From Tepidisphaera sp. (GTDB lineage Bacteria; Planctomycetota; Phycisphaerae; Phycisphaerales; UBA1924): a DNA stretch of 64,000 nt. Where the stretch lies: positions 62,001 to 126,000 of the forward strand of contig WGNV01000004.1 in NCBI GenBank assembly GCA_016124375.1, given 5' to 3'. The translations under genes and the position numbers were made by a program. Under the pieces are notes generated by a model. That model was not told the origin of the DNA, ran no database searches, and worked only from the letters and a program-made list of their open reading frames with translations. Shown in pieces: positions 1 through 9,623 of this stretch. Positions within the stretch are counted from its first letter, which is position 1. Every line of letters starts with the position of its first letter.

Positions 1-45
1 CTCGTGTTCACCGGCCGCGGGCGCGTTCCCCTGTTCCGGCGTCAT
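1..45 (-). CDS. possible 5' end of a divergent gene (partial)
   Basis: Reading leftwards from an ATG at 45, an open frame runs off the window edge (first residues MTPEQGNAPAAG). Only 15 codons are visible and no clear ribosome-binding site precedes them, so no function can be given. It would be divergent from the ABC operon that starts at 350. Confidence 0.25.
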   Translation of the reverse strand, partial: MTPEQGNAPAAGEHE

Positions 46-349
46 CTGGGGATCAGAATCTGACAAACCACCGCTCCCACGCGCAGAAGCCGCGCTCCGC
101 GATTGCGGGCCGGCCCCCGCCGACGACGCCACCGGGGTGCTAACTGGCACGTTGGCACCGCCTTGCGGCAAAGTTGGCCCACCGCCGCCGACCATGGCGC
201 TGTGCTGCCTCCTGCATCCGCTCCAGTGTAGCGAGCCGACACGCTACTGTGTTTATCGCCCTGTTTGCAGTCATATCATCGACCGAGCCGACATTATCGT
301 GCACTTCCACCTCGTTCGGGGCTACCGATAGGGAGAAACAGGTGCCGCG
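46..349. other. intergenic region upstream of the ABC operon
   Basis: No convincing gene is seen on either strand. The stretch would hold the promoter of the ABC operon and of the possible divergent gene. A GGGAG at 331-335 is the nearest Shine-Dalgarno-like motif to the ATG at 350, at a rather long spacing of 14 nt. I could not pick a promoter with confidence. Confidence 0.4.
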
Positions 350-1360
350 ATGGTAGGTGTTTATCAGGTACACAAGGCCTTTGGGAACGTACAAGCCGTG
401 CGTGGGCTGTCTTTTGAACTGCAGCCCGGACAGATCGCGGGGCTGCTGGGTCCAAACGGCGCCGGAAAGACAACCACTATACGAATGATCGCGGGATACC
501 TGTTGCCGGATGCTGGCAAAGTTTTGGTCGCCGGCTTCGATACCGCGGCCCACCCCGCGATCGCACGCAGCAGCCTGGGCTATTTACCGGAGCACACGCC
601 GCTGTACACCGAGATGCGGGTGGGCGAGTACCTGACCTATCGGGCCAAACTCTTCCGCGTGCCTCGCGATGTGCGCCGGCGCGCGGTCGACTGGGCCGCC
701 ACCCGCTGCTGGCTGGGTGATGTGCTCAAGCGTCGCATCGGGGCGCTGAGCAAGGGGTATCGGCAGCGGGTGGGCCTCGCCGGGGCGCTGCTGCACAACC
801 CCAAGGTGCTGATCCTGGACGAACCCACCAACGGGCTCGATCCCACGCAGATCCGCGAGACGCGCCAGCTCATCCGCGAACTGGCGACCGACCGCACCAT
901 GCTCATCTGCTCGCACATCTTGCCCGAGGTCGAGCGACTGTGCCACCGCGTGCTGATCATCGCCGGGGGACAACTGCGGGCGGACGGCTCGCCTCAGGAG
1001 CTCACCAAGGCGGGCGGCTCCCGCTACTTCGTGCAGGCCCGCGAGGCCCGCGTCGGCGACGCCGAGCGCATCACCAAGCTCTGGGCGACGCTGCCGTTCG
1101 TTGGAGAAGTCACCAGCCGCCCCGCGGGCGACAAGCCCACCCAGAGCGTCGGTTGGATCGAGTGGACCATCGTCGCCCGTCCGGGTTCGCCTGACCTTCG
1201 CGAGCAGATCGCGGCCGCCGCCCAGCAGCAGGGCGTGCTGCTCCGCGAACTGCGCGCCCAGGCCCCGACCCTGGAGGGGGTGTTCATGGACATCATGGAC
1301 AAGGCGGGCGAAGTGACCGAAGACCCTCGCGCACTGGGCGCCAAGGAGACCGCGGCGTGA
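350..1360 (+). CDS. ABC transporter ATP-binding protein, GldA-type
   Basis: Cytoplasmic ATPase subunit of an ABC module; 336 aa. The Walker A GPNGAGKTT lies near residue 35, the signature LSKGYRQRVGLA near 140, the Walker B VLILDEPTNGLDP just after, and the H-loop in ICSHILPE. The C-terminal ~100 residues form the extra domain usual in GldA/NatA-type ATPases. The next gene overlaps by 4 bp (GTGA), so the permease and auxiliary protein are translationally coupled to it. The family supports gliding in Bacteroidetes, but in planctomycetes the substrate is unknown; an export or envelope role is an inference. Confidence 0.93.
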   Translation: MVGVYQVHKAFGNVQAVRGLSFELQPGQIAGLLGPNGAGKTTTIRMIAGYLLPDAGKVLVAGFDTAAHPAIARSSLGYLPEHTPLYTEMRVGEYLTYRAKLFRVPRDVRRRAVDWAATRCWLGDVLKRRIGALSKGYRQRVGLAGALLHNPKVLILDEPTNGLDPTQIRETRQLIRELATDRTMLICSHILPEVERLCHRVLIIAGGQLRADGSPQELTKAGGSRYFVQAREARVGDAERITKLWATLPFVGEVTSRPAGDKPTQSVGWIEWTIVARPGSPDLREQIAAAAQQQGVLLRELRAQAPTLEGVFMDIMDKAGEVTEDPRALGAKETAA

Positions 1361-2076
1361 AGGGCCTTGGCGTCATCGCGCGTCGCGAGCTTACGGCCTA
1401 CTTCCGCGCCCCCGCGGGGTGGCTGATCATCGCGCTGTACATGCTCCTGGCGGGCGTCATCTTCTCGGTGTACGTGCTGCGTCCGGGCGGCCCGGCCTCG
1501 ATGCGCGACTTCTTCGCCGTCTCGGGTTGGCTGCTCATGCCCGTCGCTCCGGCGGTCGCGATGCGGCTGTTTTCCGACGAGATCCGCTCCGGCACCCTCG
1601 AGGCGCTGCTGACCTCCCCCGTCTCCCCGGGCGCCATCGTCATCGGCAAGTTTCTCGGCGCCATGGGGTTCATCACCTGCATGCTGCTGCCCACGCTCCT
1701 CTATGTCGGCACGCTCTACCGCGTCGCCAACATCGCCCCCGATCCCGGACCCATCATCTGCGGCTACCTCTGCCTGTACCTCCTCAGCACGGCTTATCTC
1801 GGCATCGGCACGCTGGCCTCGAGCCTTACTTCCAACAGCACCCTGGCGTTCATGGTCACGCTCTTCGCGATTCTTGGGCTGCTCTTCGCGGCCGCCCCCG
1901 CCGACCTCGCGCCCGCGCCGGTGCGGACGGTCCTGTACGCGATCTCCATCGGCCCCAAGGTCAGCGAGTTTGCCCGCGGCGTGATCGACGCAGCGAACGT
2001 GGTCTACTTCCTTGGCATCGGGGTGTTCTGCCTGCTGGCCGCCACCTGCACGCTGGAGCTCCGCCGATGGGGGTGA
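1357..2076 (+). CDS. ABC transporter permease, GldF-type
   Basis: Integral membrane subunit of the ABC module; 239 aa with about six hydrophobic segments and the ABC-2-type motif region LFSDEIRSGTLEALLTSPV near residue 70, which is typical of GldF/NosY permeases. The GTG start overlaps the stop of the ATPase gene, and its own end overlaps the next gene, so the three are one operon. Length matches the family (~240 aa). Substrate unknown. Confidence 0.92.
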   Translation: MKGLGVIARRELTAYFRAPAGWLIIALYMLLAGVIFSVYVLRPGGPASMRDFFAVSGWLLMPVAPAVAMRLFSDEIRSGTLEALLTSPVSPGAIVIGKFLGAMGFITCMLLPTLLYVGTLYRVANIAPDPGPIICGYLCLYLLSTAYLGIGTLASSLTSNSTLAFMVTLFAILGLLFAAAPADLAPAPVRTVLYAISIGPKVSEFARGVIDAANVVYFLGIGVFCLLAATCTLELRRWG

Positions 2077-4241
2077 ACGCCGAAACTCCTCGTTCGACCA
2101 GCGGCCGGCGCAAGGCCAGGCTGTGGACCGCCATCGTCCTGCTTGCCGCGACGGCGCTGATCGTCATGGCCAACCTGCTGATGATGCGTTTCCCAATCCG
2201 GCGCGACGTGACTGCCCTGCGCGAGCAGTCGCTGGCCCCTCGCACCCAGCAGACGCTGTCGAAGCTGGACGGGACGTATCGGGTGGTGATCGCCGCCGAT
2301 CTGCGGACGATCGACCCGCGGGCCCGCACCAACGCCTCGGACGTGCTCGACGCGATGTGGCGGTTCAGCCCGCAGGTAAAGAGTTCGTGGATCGACCTGG
2401 GCTCCAAGAGCGGGGTCACCACGTATCAGAACCTCATCGATGAACTGATCAAGCGCGACGAAAAGCCACTGTCGGATCAGACGACGTCCATCAACGCCGC
2501 TCTGGGGGGGTGCACGTCGATCGCGCTGTACCTGAACGACACCCTCTCGCCCGCGTTGCTGTCCGCCCGCGAAGCAATCGCGCCGACCGGCAACGCCGCG
2601 ACGCAGCTCAGGAGCACCATCGAGCAGGTCGCCGCGGGCGCGCGCCTGGCTTCGCGTGATCTGTCGGATGCCGTCACCAAAGCCCGCGACGCCCTCAAGT
2701 ACACCCTGGGCGACAAGCCCCTGCCCGCGACCGACAAGGCCTCGGCGGACCTGGCCGCGGCCCTCGACCCGGTCGTGCAGCTGCTCCAGACCCTTACGAC
2801 CCAGGGTCGCAAGTGGGCGGCCTCCGAGCCCGCCGCCGGCCCGGGTGCCGATGCGCTGCGATCGCTGCTCCCCCAGGCCGACCAGATCCGCGATCAATCC
2901 TCGCAGATCCTCGACTCGATGCGGCACATGAAGCGCCCCGACATCCTGCGCGTGACCGACGTGCTGGAGCGCGGGTCCGCGGCCCTGGTCATCGGCCCGC
3001 CCGACGTCGGGCTCTCGGCCATCGACGTCAACGCGCTGCTGCCCCAGTCGCTGGTCTTCGACAATGGCCTGGCCAGCGCCGACGCCCACCGACGCTGCGA
3101 GGAACTGCTCGCCAGCTCGATCGCTGCCCTGCGCACGCCACTGCGTCCCATCGTCGTGGTAATGCACGGCGAAGCGGGCGAGTTTCTCTCCTCCACGCCC
3201 ATCATCCAGCAGCTCACCGAACGCCTGCGCCTGCACGGGATCGACCTGGTCGAATGGGCGGCGGTCATCAACTCCGAGCCAAAGCTGGACGCCTTGAACC
3301 CGCTGGGCAAACGCCCGGTGGTGTACGTCGTGCTGTCGCCCGACGCCTCGGCAGCCGCCCCGCCCGGAGGGCTGAGCGGGGCGCAACGCGCCGCCAAGCT
3401 GGGGCAGGCGGTGAGCGAAGTCGCCGCGGCCAACAAGAGCCTGCTCATCGATCTCAACCCCTCCGTGCTTCCGACTTACGGCGACACAGACCCGGTGGCG
3501 GCGGTGCTGGGCCGCTTCGGCCTGGCGTGCGATTCGGGCCGCCCGCTGCTCCGCGAAGTCGTGACGCCGCGTGGGCGGAGTATCGAGACCGATCTGCAAG
3601 CCCAGGGCATCGACGCAAACTCCGGCCCGATCGCGGGCGCGATCCGGGGCCTGCCCGTGCTGCTGCCCTGGCCCGTGGCGATTCACGCCACGCCCGCCCC
3701 GGAAAAAGTGCGGCTCGAGCTGCAGCCGTTCCTGGTCATCCCCGCCAGCGAGAGCGTGTGGGCAGAATCGCAGTGGCTCAGGGTGTGGCAGACCCCGCGC
3801 GACAAGCGCGGGCTGATTCCCGACCTGCCGACCTTTGACGAAGGACGCGACAGCCGCTGGCCCGATGGCAAGGCCAGCAACGCTCCGCAGAAATGGCTGC
3901 TGGGAGCCCGGGTGGAGCGTTTCGAGCTTGGCGCTCCATCTCAGCGCGCGGTCGTGATCGGCTCGAACAGTTGGTTCATCGACGCCGTGACCCAGCAGGC
4001 CGTGAACGCAGACGGTCGGGCGGTTGCTCGCAACCCGGGCAACCTCGAGATGTTCGAGGCGGCGGTCTACTGGCTGGCGGGCCAGGAGAACCTCATCGCG
4101 CAGAGCCCCGAAGCGACCAAGGTCCCGGTGATCGTGCCGATCGACGACACCAACCTGGTTCGGGCCCGCCTGGCACTCATGCTGGGCATCCCGCTGATCG
4201 TGCTGGTCTTGGGCGGGATGTACCGGATGATCCGGGGGTAG
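2067..4241 (+). CDS. GldG-type ABC auxiliary protein
   Basis: 724 aa, anchored by an N-terminal membrane helix (about residues 18-40) and a C-terminal helix (about 700-720) around a large extracytoplasmic domain, the layout of the ABC_transp_aux/GldG family. The ATG at 2067 overlaps the permease gene by 10 bp; a GTG at 2073 is an alternative that would give a tighter overlap. The open frame extends far upstream, but that part is a shadow of the permease gene. It probably forms the periplasmic part of the ABC module; the exact role in this phylum is unknown. Confidence 0.88.
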   Translation: MGVNAETPRSTSGRRKARLWTAIVLLAATALIVMANLLMMRFPIRRDVTALREQSLAPRTQQTLSKLDGTYRVVIAADLRTIDPRARTNASDVLDAMWRFSPQVKSSWIDLGSKSGVTTYQNLIDELIKRDEKPLSDQTTSINAALGGCTSIALYLNDTLSPALLSAREAIAPTGNAATQLRSTIEQVAAGARLASRDLSDAVTKARDALKYTLGDKPLPATDKASADLAAALDPVVQLLQTLTTQGRKWAASEPAAGPGADALRSLLPQADQIRDQSSQILDSMRHMKRPDILRVTDVLERGSAALVIGPPDVGLSAIDVNALLPQSLVFDNGLASADAHRRCEELLASSIAALRTPLRPIVVVMHGEAGEFLSSTPIIQQLTERLRLHGIDLVEWAAVINSEPKLDALNPLGKRPVVYVVLSPDASAAAPPGGLSGAQRAAKLGQAVSEVAAANKSLLIDLNPSVLPTYGDTDPVAAVLGRFGLACDSGRPLLREVVTPRGRSIETDLQAQGIDANSGPIAGAIRGLPVLLPWPVAIHATPAPEKVRLELQPFLVIPASESVWAESQWLRVWQTPRDKRGLIPDLPTFDEGRDSRWPDGKASNAPQKWLLGARVERFELGAPSQRAVVIGSNSWFIDAVTQQAVNADGRAVARNPGNLEMFEAAVYWLAGQENLIAQSPEATKVPVIVPIDDTNLVRARLALMLGIPLIVLVLGGMYRMIRG

Positions 4242-4262
4242 CCTTGCTCCCTCGCCACGTCC

Positions 4263-4766
4263 TCAGGCCGCCGGCGCCGCCGCCGGGGGCAGGCAGCCTT
4301 TGCACAGGTTTCGCCCATCAGCGGCGGCTGGGACGTCCTGGCCGCAGCCGATGCACGGGGCCAGCTCAACCTTCGACGCGGCGTACGCAGTGCCGCATTC
4401 GGGGCAGGTGGGGTTGGCCACTTCCAGGCCATGCAGTTCGTAGCCGCAGCGACGGCAGGGTTGCACCGCCGCCGGGTGAGAGGGGACGAGCACCAGAATC
4501 GCCCCCACCATGCCCACGATGACGCCTTCGGAATAGAGCATGAATCTGAACAGCGGCCCGTCATCGTGCAGGTGCAGTGCACGCCGGATGGTCAGATCAA
4601 ACTGCGCGAGCAGCGCGATGAGCATCACGCCGAGCACCAACGCCGCCACCCCCATGAGCTGGCGACGCCACCGCAGGCAGGCATACCAGACCAGAAAGGC
4701 ATAAGCGGGAAAGAGAATCAACGAGAAGCCCTCAGCGGGCGAGCCAAACCAGGCCACGCTCACCAT
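4263..4766 (-). CDS. membrane protein with two zinc ribbons
   Basis: 167 aa. The N-terminal ~95 residues hold three hydrophobic segments. The C-terminal third carries two putative zinc ribbons with identical spacing: C104-x2-C107-x13-C121-x2-C124 and C138-x2-C141-x13-C155-x2-C158. The first, CRRCGYELHGL followed by CPECG, is the form often seen in planctomycete membrane proteins of unknown function. It converges with the Gld operon, 21 nt apart, with no strong hairpin between them. Function unknown. Confidence 0.8.
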   Translation of the reverse strand: MVSVAWFGSPAEGFSLILFPAYAFLVWYACLRWRRQLMGVAALVLGVMLIALLAQFDLTIRRALHLHDDGPLFRFMLYSEGVIVGMVGAILVLVPSHPAAVQPCRRCGYELHGLEVANPTCPECGTAYAASKVELAPCIGCGQDVPAAADGRNLCKGCLPPAAAPAA

Positions 4767-4817
4767 TGCATTCTACGAGACAGCCCGCGAAACAGAGCCA
4801 CAAATTTCTCATCGGCG

Positions 4818-4862
4818 CGAGCGTTGGAGCGCTCGATCCGACGATTGCGGATACGCGTATCC
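4818..4862 (-). terminator. hairpin plus 14-bp palindrome between two minus-strand genes
   Basis: A perfect palindrome GGATACGCGTATCC (4849-4862) and a 6-bp hairpin CGAGCG/CGCTCG (4818-4835) lie 38-82 nt past the stop of the DUF444 gene. They may end its transcript or bind a regulator. There is no T-run, so the terminator call is weak. Confidence 0.35.
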
Positions 4863-4899
4863 ACATGCGACGCTTGTCTGGGCGCTCACGCGAGCCGAG

Positions 4900-6018
4900 T
4901 TATCGCCCGCTCTTGAAGAATGTTCGCAAGGAGTCGAAAAGATCGTCGCGTCCGTTGACCTTACTGGTGATGAGCTTGGGCCCGGCGTCATCGGCCGCGC
5001 CATCGGCGAAGGCCTCGTGCAGCACATTGATGAAGCTGCCGCTGCCGTAGGCGCTCGCGACCTGGCAATAGCCGAAAAGGTTGCACACCGGCAAAAGGCC
5101 GTCCTTGATGATCTTGACGCACAGGCGATTGTCGGCGTCGGAACTGTTGTCGCCATCGCTGAAATGGAACAGGTACACGTTCCAGTCGCTGGGGTCGTAG
5201 TGGGCGTTCAGCAGTTCCTTGCAGCACTGGTAGGCGGCGCTGATGCGCGTGCCGCCATCTTCGCGGATGGAGAAAAAGGTCTTCTTGTCGACCTCGCCCG
5301 CCCGCACGTCGTGCACGATGTAGCGGCTTTCGATCCCCTCGTAGTTGCGGCGCAGCCACGTATCGATCCAGAAGGCCTCGAGCCTCACCAGTTCCTTCTG
5401 CTCATCGCCCATCGAGCCCGACACGTCCATCATGTACACGATCACCGCGTTGCTCTGAGGCTTTTTCACCTCGTTCCAGGTGCGGAAGCGCAGGTCATGG
5501 CGGATCGGCACGATGATCGGGTTGTCCGGGTCGTACTGGCCCAGCGCCAGTTGGCGCTTGAGCGCCTCGCGGTAGGTGCGTTTGAAGTGCCGCAGCGACG
5601 CGGGCCCCACCGGACGGATGCCGGTGTACTTGTCCTTGATGGTGGTGAGCTGGTGCTCGCCCCGGGGCTTGATGCGGGGCAAGGCCAGTTCCTCGGCCAA
5701 AATGTCCGCCAGTTCTTCCAGCGACACATCGACTTCGAGAATGTGCTTGCCTTCCTCGTCACCCCCGTGGGCCTTGTCGCCCGGCGTGGGCTTGCCCACG
5801 GTCTGCCCTTCGTCCCCCTCGCCCATGCCGACGCCCCCGCTGTTGTCGCCGTAACGAAACGTGGGGATGTCGATGTCGTGCACGGGGATCGAGACCGCCT
5901 TCTTCCCCTCGCGGCCCAGCAGTTCACCCCGCGAAAGAAACTTCCGCAGGTCCTTGCGGATCTTCCCGCGCACGATCTGGCGGAAGCGTTGATGGTCTTG
6001 TTCGATCTTGTTGACCAT
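4900..6018 (-). CDS. DUF444 / YeaH-YhbH family protein
   Basis: 372 aa, close to B. subtilis YhbH and E. coli YeaH in length. The N-terminus is basic, the middle is acidic and glycine-rich (GDNSGGVGMGEGDEG), and the C-terminal half has a von Willebrand A-like fold with the metal-site motif MMDVSGSMGDEQKE near residue 200. In other bacteria the gene sits with prkA (yeaG) and spoVR (ycgB) and acts in stress or stationary-phase survival and in sporulation. Here neither partner is adjacent. ATG start; the next upstream gene is 60 nt away. Confidence 0.92.
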   Translation of the reverse strand: MVNKIEQDHQRFRQIVRGKIRKDLRKFLSRGELLGREGKKAVSIPVHDIDIPTFRYGDNSGGVGMGEGDEGQTVGKPTPGDKAHGGDEEGKHILEVDVSLEELADILAEELALPRIKPRGEHQLTTIKDKYTGIRPVGPASLRHFKRTYREALKRQLALGQYDPDNPIIVPIRHDLRFRTWNEVKKPQSNAVIVYMMDVSGSMGDEQKELVRLEAFWIDTWLRRNYEGIESRYIVHDVRAGEVDKKTFFSIREDGGTRISAAYQCCKELLNAHYDPSDWNVYLFHFSDGDNSSDADNRLCVKIIKDGLLPVCNLFGYCQVASAYGSGSFINVLHEAFADGAADDAGPKLITSKVNGRDDLFDSLRTFFKSGR

Positions 6019-6078
6019 AAGGGCACCCTGCGTCCCCGCGTTCCATGCCTCATGCCGCGGCTATCGCATCCACTGTCT

Positions 6079-7092
6079 CTAATCTGTACGAGTTCGGCCG
6101 GTTGTCGGATCGCCTTGAGACGCACCCTCCGAAAGGGTTTCTATCGGCGAACGGACGCCGGATCGATCAGGCGGGTTCCGGACCGTGTGCAAGCGTGCCA
6201 ACCACACCCCGCACAGCAGGCCAACCGGGAGGGCCGCCACGAGCTCGCCCGCCCGGTTCATCAGGTCCGCCCCCAGCCCCGTCGCCGTCGTCGCGGCCAC
6301 CGGCAAAAGCCCGCTCAACAGCCCCACCGCCCACTCGCGGATGCCCAGGCCGTTCCCGATCAGCGGCACCAGCATTGCCGTCTGCGCCACCACCGCCACC
6401 GCCAACCCCTGCACCCAGCCGATCTCCACCCCCGCCAGATGAAACACCAGCACGTACCGCGCGGTCCACGTGAGCAGGTCGATCACCTTCATGGCGAACG
6501 CCAGTGACATCGCCCGTCCGACCGCGCCGCCGCGTGCCGCCACCCACGCCAGCCCGGCCAGCACCAGCACGGGCACGCACGCTGTCGCAATCGTCGCACC
6601 CGCGTCTTGCTCGCCCCGGGCCAGCAGCAATCCTGGCAGCGCCACGCCGATACTCGCCCACCCCAGCGCGATCGACTCGACGATGATCCGTCCGTTGGTG
6701 CGCACGCTCAGCCCGTGCAAGCGACGTTGATACTCCACGCGCCCCAGGAGCCCCGGGCTAAAGGGGACGAAGTTCAGCAGCCACGACGCCCCAACCAGCG
6801 CCGTCATTTCGCCCAGCGAGATCTGTACCCGCGGGCGTGTGAGCACGTAAAACACGCCGCTGGTCAAGAGCCAGTTAACGCAGGGCCCGGCAAGCAGCAG
6901 CGCCGCCGCCCACCATGGCGCCCCGAGCAGAGCGCCCCAGAATCGCAGCGTCGACATGGGGTCTCGCGCCACGCCCCATGCCGCGCCAATCAGCAGCAGC
7001 AGGCCCAGCAGCGCCGCGGCAAGGCGTGCGGCACGCGCGGACCGCCGGGCGGGGCTTGTCGCCGTGTCTGGCATGCGGCTCCTGGGCGCCAT
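6079..7092 (-). CDS. UPF0104 / lysylphosphatidylglycerol synthase TM-like protein
   Basis: 337 aa with about eight hydrophobic helices. The pattern GLGIREWAVGLL followed by LMNRAGELVAALPVGLL near the C-terminus matches the conserved end of the LPG_synthase_TM (UPF0104) family. Such proteins are flippase-like and lack a catalytic domain of their own. The C-terminal ~35 residues are hydrophilic and likely cytoplasmic. It lies 15 nt downstream of the large secreted-protein gene and is probably co-transcribed with it. An internal ATG six codons in could be the true start. Confidence 0.72.
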   Translation of the reverse strand: MAPRSRMPDTATSPARRSARAARLAAALLGLLLLIGAAWGVARDPMSTLRFWGALLGAPWWAAALLLAGPCVNWLLTSGVFYVLTRPRVQISLGEMTALVGASWLLNFVPFSPGLLGRVEYQRRLHGLSVRTNGRIIVESIALGWASIGVALPGLLLARGEQDAGATIATACVPVLVLAGLAWVAARGGAVGRAMSLAFAMKVIDLLTWTARYVLVFHLAGVEIGWVQGLAVAVVAQTAMLVPLIGNGLGIREWAVGLLSGLLPVAATTATGLGADLMNRAGELVAALPVGLLCGVWLARLHTVRNPPDRSGVRSPIETLSEGASQGDPTTGRTRTD

Positions 7093-7107
7093 GCGATCGC
7101 GCCGCCC

Positions 7108-9621
7108 TTACTTGGAGGGAATTTCGATCGGCTTGGGCACGGCCACCAGCGTGTTGGGCCCGCGCTGGGCATAGGTCACTTCCCCGGCTTCGAGCCGGGC
7201 GATGTGAAGCTGTGCCAGGCGTGCCAGTCGCGGATCACTCGACTTGGCCGCATCCACGAGCCCGGGGTCGTTCGCCGCCGTCGCTCGCGTGACGAGCGCC
7301 AGCGCCCGCACCGTCGGATCCGGGTCGGCCTTGAGCACCTCATCCAGCGGCAGAAGCCCCTGCTGGATCGAGCCCGGGGGCATGGCCGCCACCGTGATGA
7401 GCCGCACCGGCACGGGCCACTTCGGATACTCGGCGATCAGCGTGGGCAGCACGCTGGCCGAATCCGGGTCGGCCGTGCCGTCGGGCAGCCCGCCCATGAA
7501 GCGCGATCGCATCGCCAACACCAGGGGTGCCAGCGCCTCGGGCTTGGCCCCCGCCAGCCGCTCGGCGATCTTCGGCAACGCCAGCCTCGCCTCCGGCAGC
7601 GCCTCGCGGCTCAGGATGCCCGTGGAGCACTCCAGGCTGCCCGGGCCCGCCTGACGCGAGCCGTCCGCCAGAATCTCAAACCCCTGCAGAATCCTCCAAC
7701 GCAGGCGCGATGGCTCCATCGAACCAACTTCCGCCAGGTAGCCGATCAGCGCGCTGTCCGGCCACACGATCGACGTGAACTCTTCGTTTGGCGTCAGGCG
7801 CAGTCGCCGGTCCAGCTCGATCACTTCGCCCGCGGCCTGGTCGTTGCGGCTGCGCACACCCACCTCGAGCCCCGGGGCAAAGAACATCCGCGTGCTGATC
7901 ACCCGCCCCGCACCCACACCCACAGGAATCGGCAGCAGATTCTTCAGCCGCACCTTGACGGGCACCCTCTGCAGCGCCGTCGCGCCCCAGTTGCCGAACT
8001 CGGCGGTCATCAGTTGCGTCCGACGGGGCTCCGTCACCAGCGAATCCAGCCATCGCGGCAACTGATCCGCATACCCCTCAAGCCGCTTGGCCTGCTCGAA
8101 CCGCGCAAGCGTCGGGTCGAGTTCGATCGCCCGCTGCGCGGCGTACGCACCGACCGTCGTCAGCGGGAAGAGCTCGGCACAGCGCCCGAACGCCGCCGCA
8201 GCGCCCGACTTGTCGCCCTTGCCCGCCAGGGCCGCGCCCAGCGCCGCGCCGTTCCAGCTTGAGTCGTCGGCGTGGGTGCCGATCCGGGCGATCGCCTCGT
8301 CGAACTTCTGCTGGCGTACCAGCGCCCACGCATCCAGCGAGGCACGGCGCACGTCGTTGGCGGGCAGGCCGTCGATGGCCTGGTCCAGCGGGCCGGTGTC
8401 CATGTTCTGCTCGCTGCCGCACAGCCGCCTCAGCAGGCGAGTCTCGACCACGATGTTCACCGCGGTCTCGAACGCCTGCTGGTCGGACATTCCTTGCGGG
8501 CGGCGGGTGCGATCGAGCACGCCCTGGGCCTGGTTCTGCGTCGTCGCCCACAGGTCCTTCATCGAGTCTTCGATGGCGCCCTTGGTCGCCTCGCCCCCGG
8601 CCGTCGCCGCCACCAGCCGCATCTCTTCAAACGAGAGCGCCAGACGCACATCCTCGGGGCGAACCGTGCTGAGCGTCGTCGGCGAGTCGGAAGCGCTGTC
8701 GTTGGCCGCGGCCACCTTGTGCCGCTCGGTCGCCACCTGCAGCGACAGGTCGTCCACGACGGCCTTGGGCCCCTGCGTGAGCCACTTGAGCACCAGCCCT
8801 TCCAGCTGCTGCTGCTCCGTGGCCTGCGCACCCGTGGCCAACGTGATCGCGCTCAGCATCCGGTGAAAGCGGGCCGCGGCCTGATACGCCCCGGCTTTGG
8901 CGAACTCGTCGCGTATCAGGCGGATGGTCTTCTGATCCAGCGGGTCTGCATAGAGCAGATTCGTCAGCAGGTCCAGGCGTCCCTGCCGATCGTCGACGCG
9001 ATCGGCGAAGTACGTGTACGCCAGCAGGGCCGCGTCCTTGTTGGTGCCGTCCAGCGAGATCGCCTTCTTCAGCCGGTCCACAAACCCCGGCGTATCGCCC
9101 CGCTCGCGGGCCAGCAGGCACGCGTCGAGGGCCAGACGGCTTCGGATCGACGCGTCCAGCGCCTCGCCCTTGGGGCCGGTCAGCGCGTCGTAGGCCTCCA
9201 GCCGCTGCTCGGCGGTCTGGTATTGCTCGATGCGCGAGGTGATGTACCGAAGCTGCGCGACCGTGTCCTTGGGATCGAGCTCGACCAGGCGCCGCGTGCA
9301 CTCGTCCACCAGCGCGTTGTCGCCCGCTCCGTACGCCGCCTCGATCCGACGCCTCACGATGTCCGCATCGCTCGGCGCCTGCTCCTGGGCGATCGAGAGC
9401 AGCCCGGCGGCGATCGAAAAATCGCCGGGCTGCGGGCTGTCGAGCGAGCGAAGATCAAGCAGCGCGACCCGCGTCACCTCTCGCGCGGCCAACTCCACCG
9501 GATCCACCAGCGTCGGGGGGATCTCCTGCCCTTCGGGAACCACCTGCGCCGACGCGATTGCCGACGCCAGGAGCGTCGCCGCCAGCGGGGCCATCACGCG
9601 CATCCGTGCGAACTTGATCAC
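7108..9621 (-). CDS. large secreted helical-repeat protein, function unknown
   Basis: 837 aa with a signal peptide ending in ASAIASAQ. The body is alanine/leucine-rich with repeated helix pairs that look TPR-like, for example around residues 60-300 and 400-480. The GTG at 9621 was chosen because GGGAGG (9628-9633) sits 6 nt upstream; a TTG at 9627 directly abuts that motif and is less likely. The upstream small membrane-protein gene ends at 9624, so the two are coupled. No enzymatic motif was recognised. Confidence 0.78.
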   Translation of the reverse strand: MIKFARMRVMAPLAATLLASAIASAQVVPEGQEIPPTLVDPVELAAREVTRVALLDLRSLDSPQPGDFSIAAGLLSIAQEQAPSDADIVRRRIEAAYGAGDNALVDECTRRLVELDPKDTVAQLRYITSRIEQYQTAEQRLEAYDALTGPKGEALDASIRSRLALDACLLARERGDTPGFVDRLKKAISLDGTNKDAALLAYTYFADRVDDRQGRLDLLTNLLYADPLDQKTIRLIRDEFAKAGAYQAAARFHRMLSAITLATGAQATEQQQLEGLVLKWLTQGPKAVVDDLSLQVATERHKVAAANDSASDSPTTLSTVRPEDVRLALSFEEMRLVAATAGGEATKGAIEDSMKDLWATTQNQAQGVLDRTRRPQGMSDQQAFETAVNIVVETRLLRRLCGSEQNMDTGPLDQAIDGLPANDVRRASLDAWALVRQQKFDEAIARIGTHADDSSWNGAALGAALAGKGDKSGAAAAFGRCAELFPLTTVGAYAAQRAIELDPTLARFEQAKRLEGYADQLPRWLDSLVTEPRRTQLMTAEFGNWGATALQRVPVKVRLKNLLPIPVGVGAGRVISTRMFFAPGLEVGVRSRNDQAAGEVIELDRRLRLTPNEEFTSIVWPDSALIGYLAEVGSMEPSRLRWRILQGFEILADGSRQAGPGSLECSTGILSREALPEARLALPKIAERLAGAKPEALAPLVLAMRSRFMGGLPDGTADPDSASVLPTLIAEYPKWPVPVRLITVAAMPPGSIQQGLLPLDEVLKADPDPTVRALALVTRATAANDPGLVDAAKSSDPRLARLAQLHIARLEAGEVTYAQRGPNTLVAVPKPIEIPSK

Positions 9622-9623
9622 GA

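Noticed and set aside
1419-2066. Extension of the GldG frame far upstream
   Set aside because: Its translation (arginine- and histidine-rich) is a frame shadow of the permease gene; the protein proper starts at 2067.
6147-6180. A possible sixth palindromic element (GACGCCGGA ... TCCGG)
   Set aside because: Only 5 bp of stem pair, and the loop lacks GAG...CGA; it may be chance within the UPF0104 gene.
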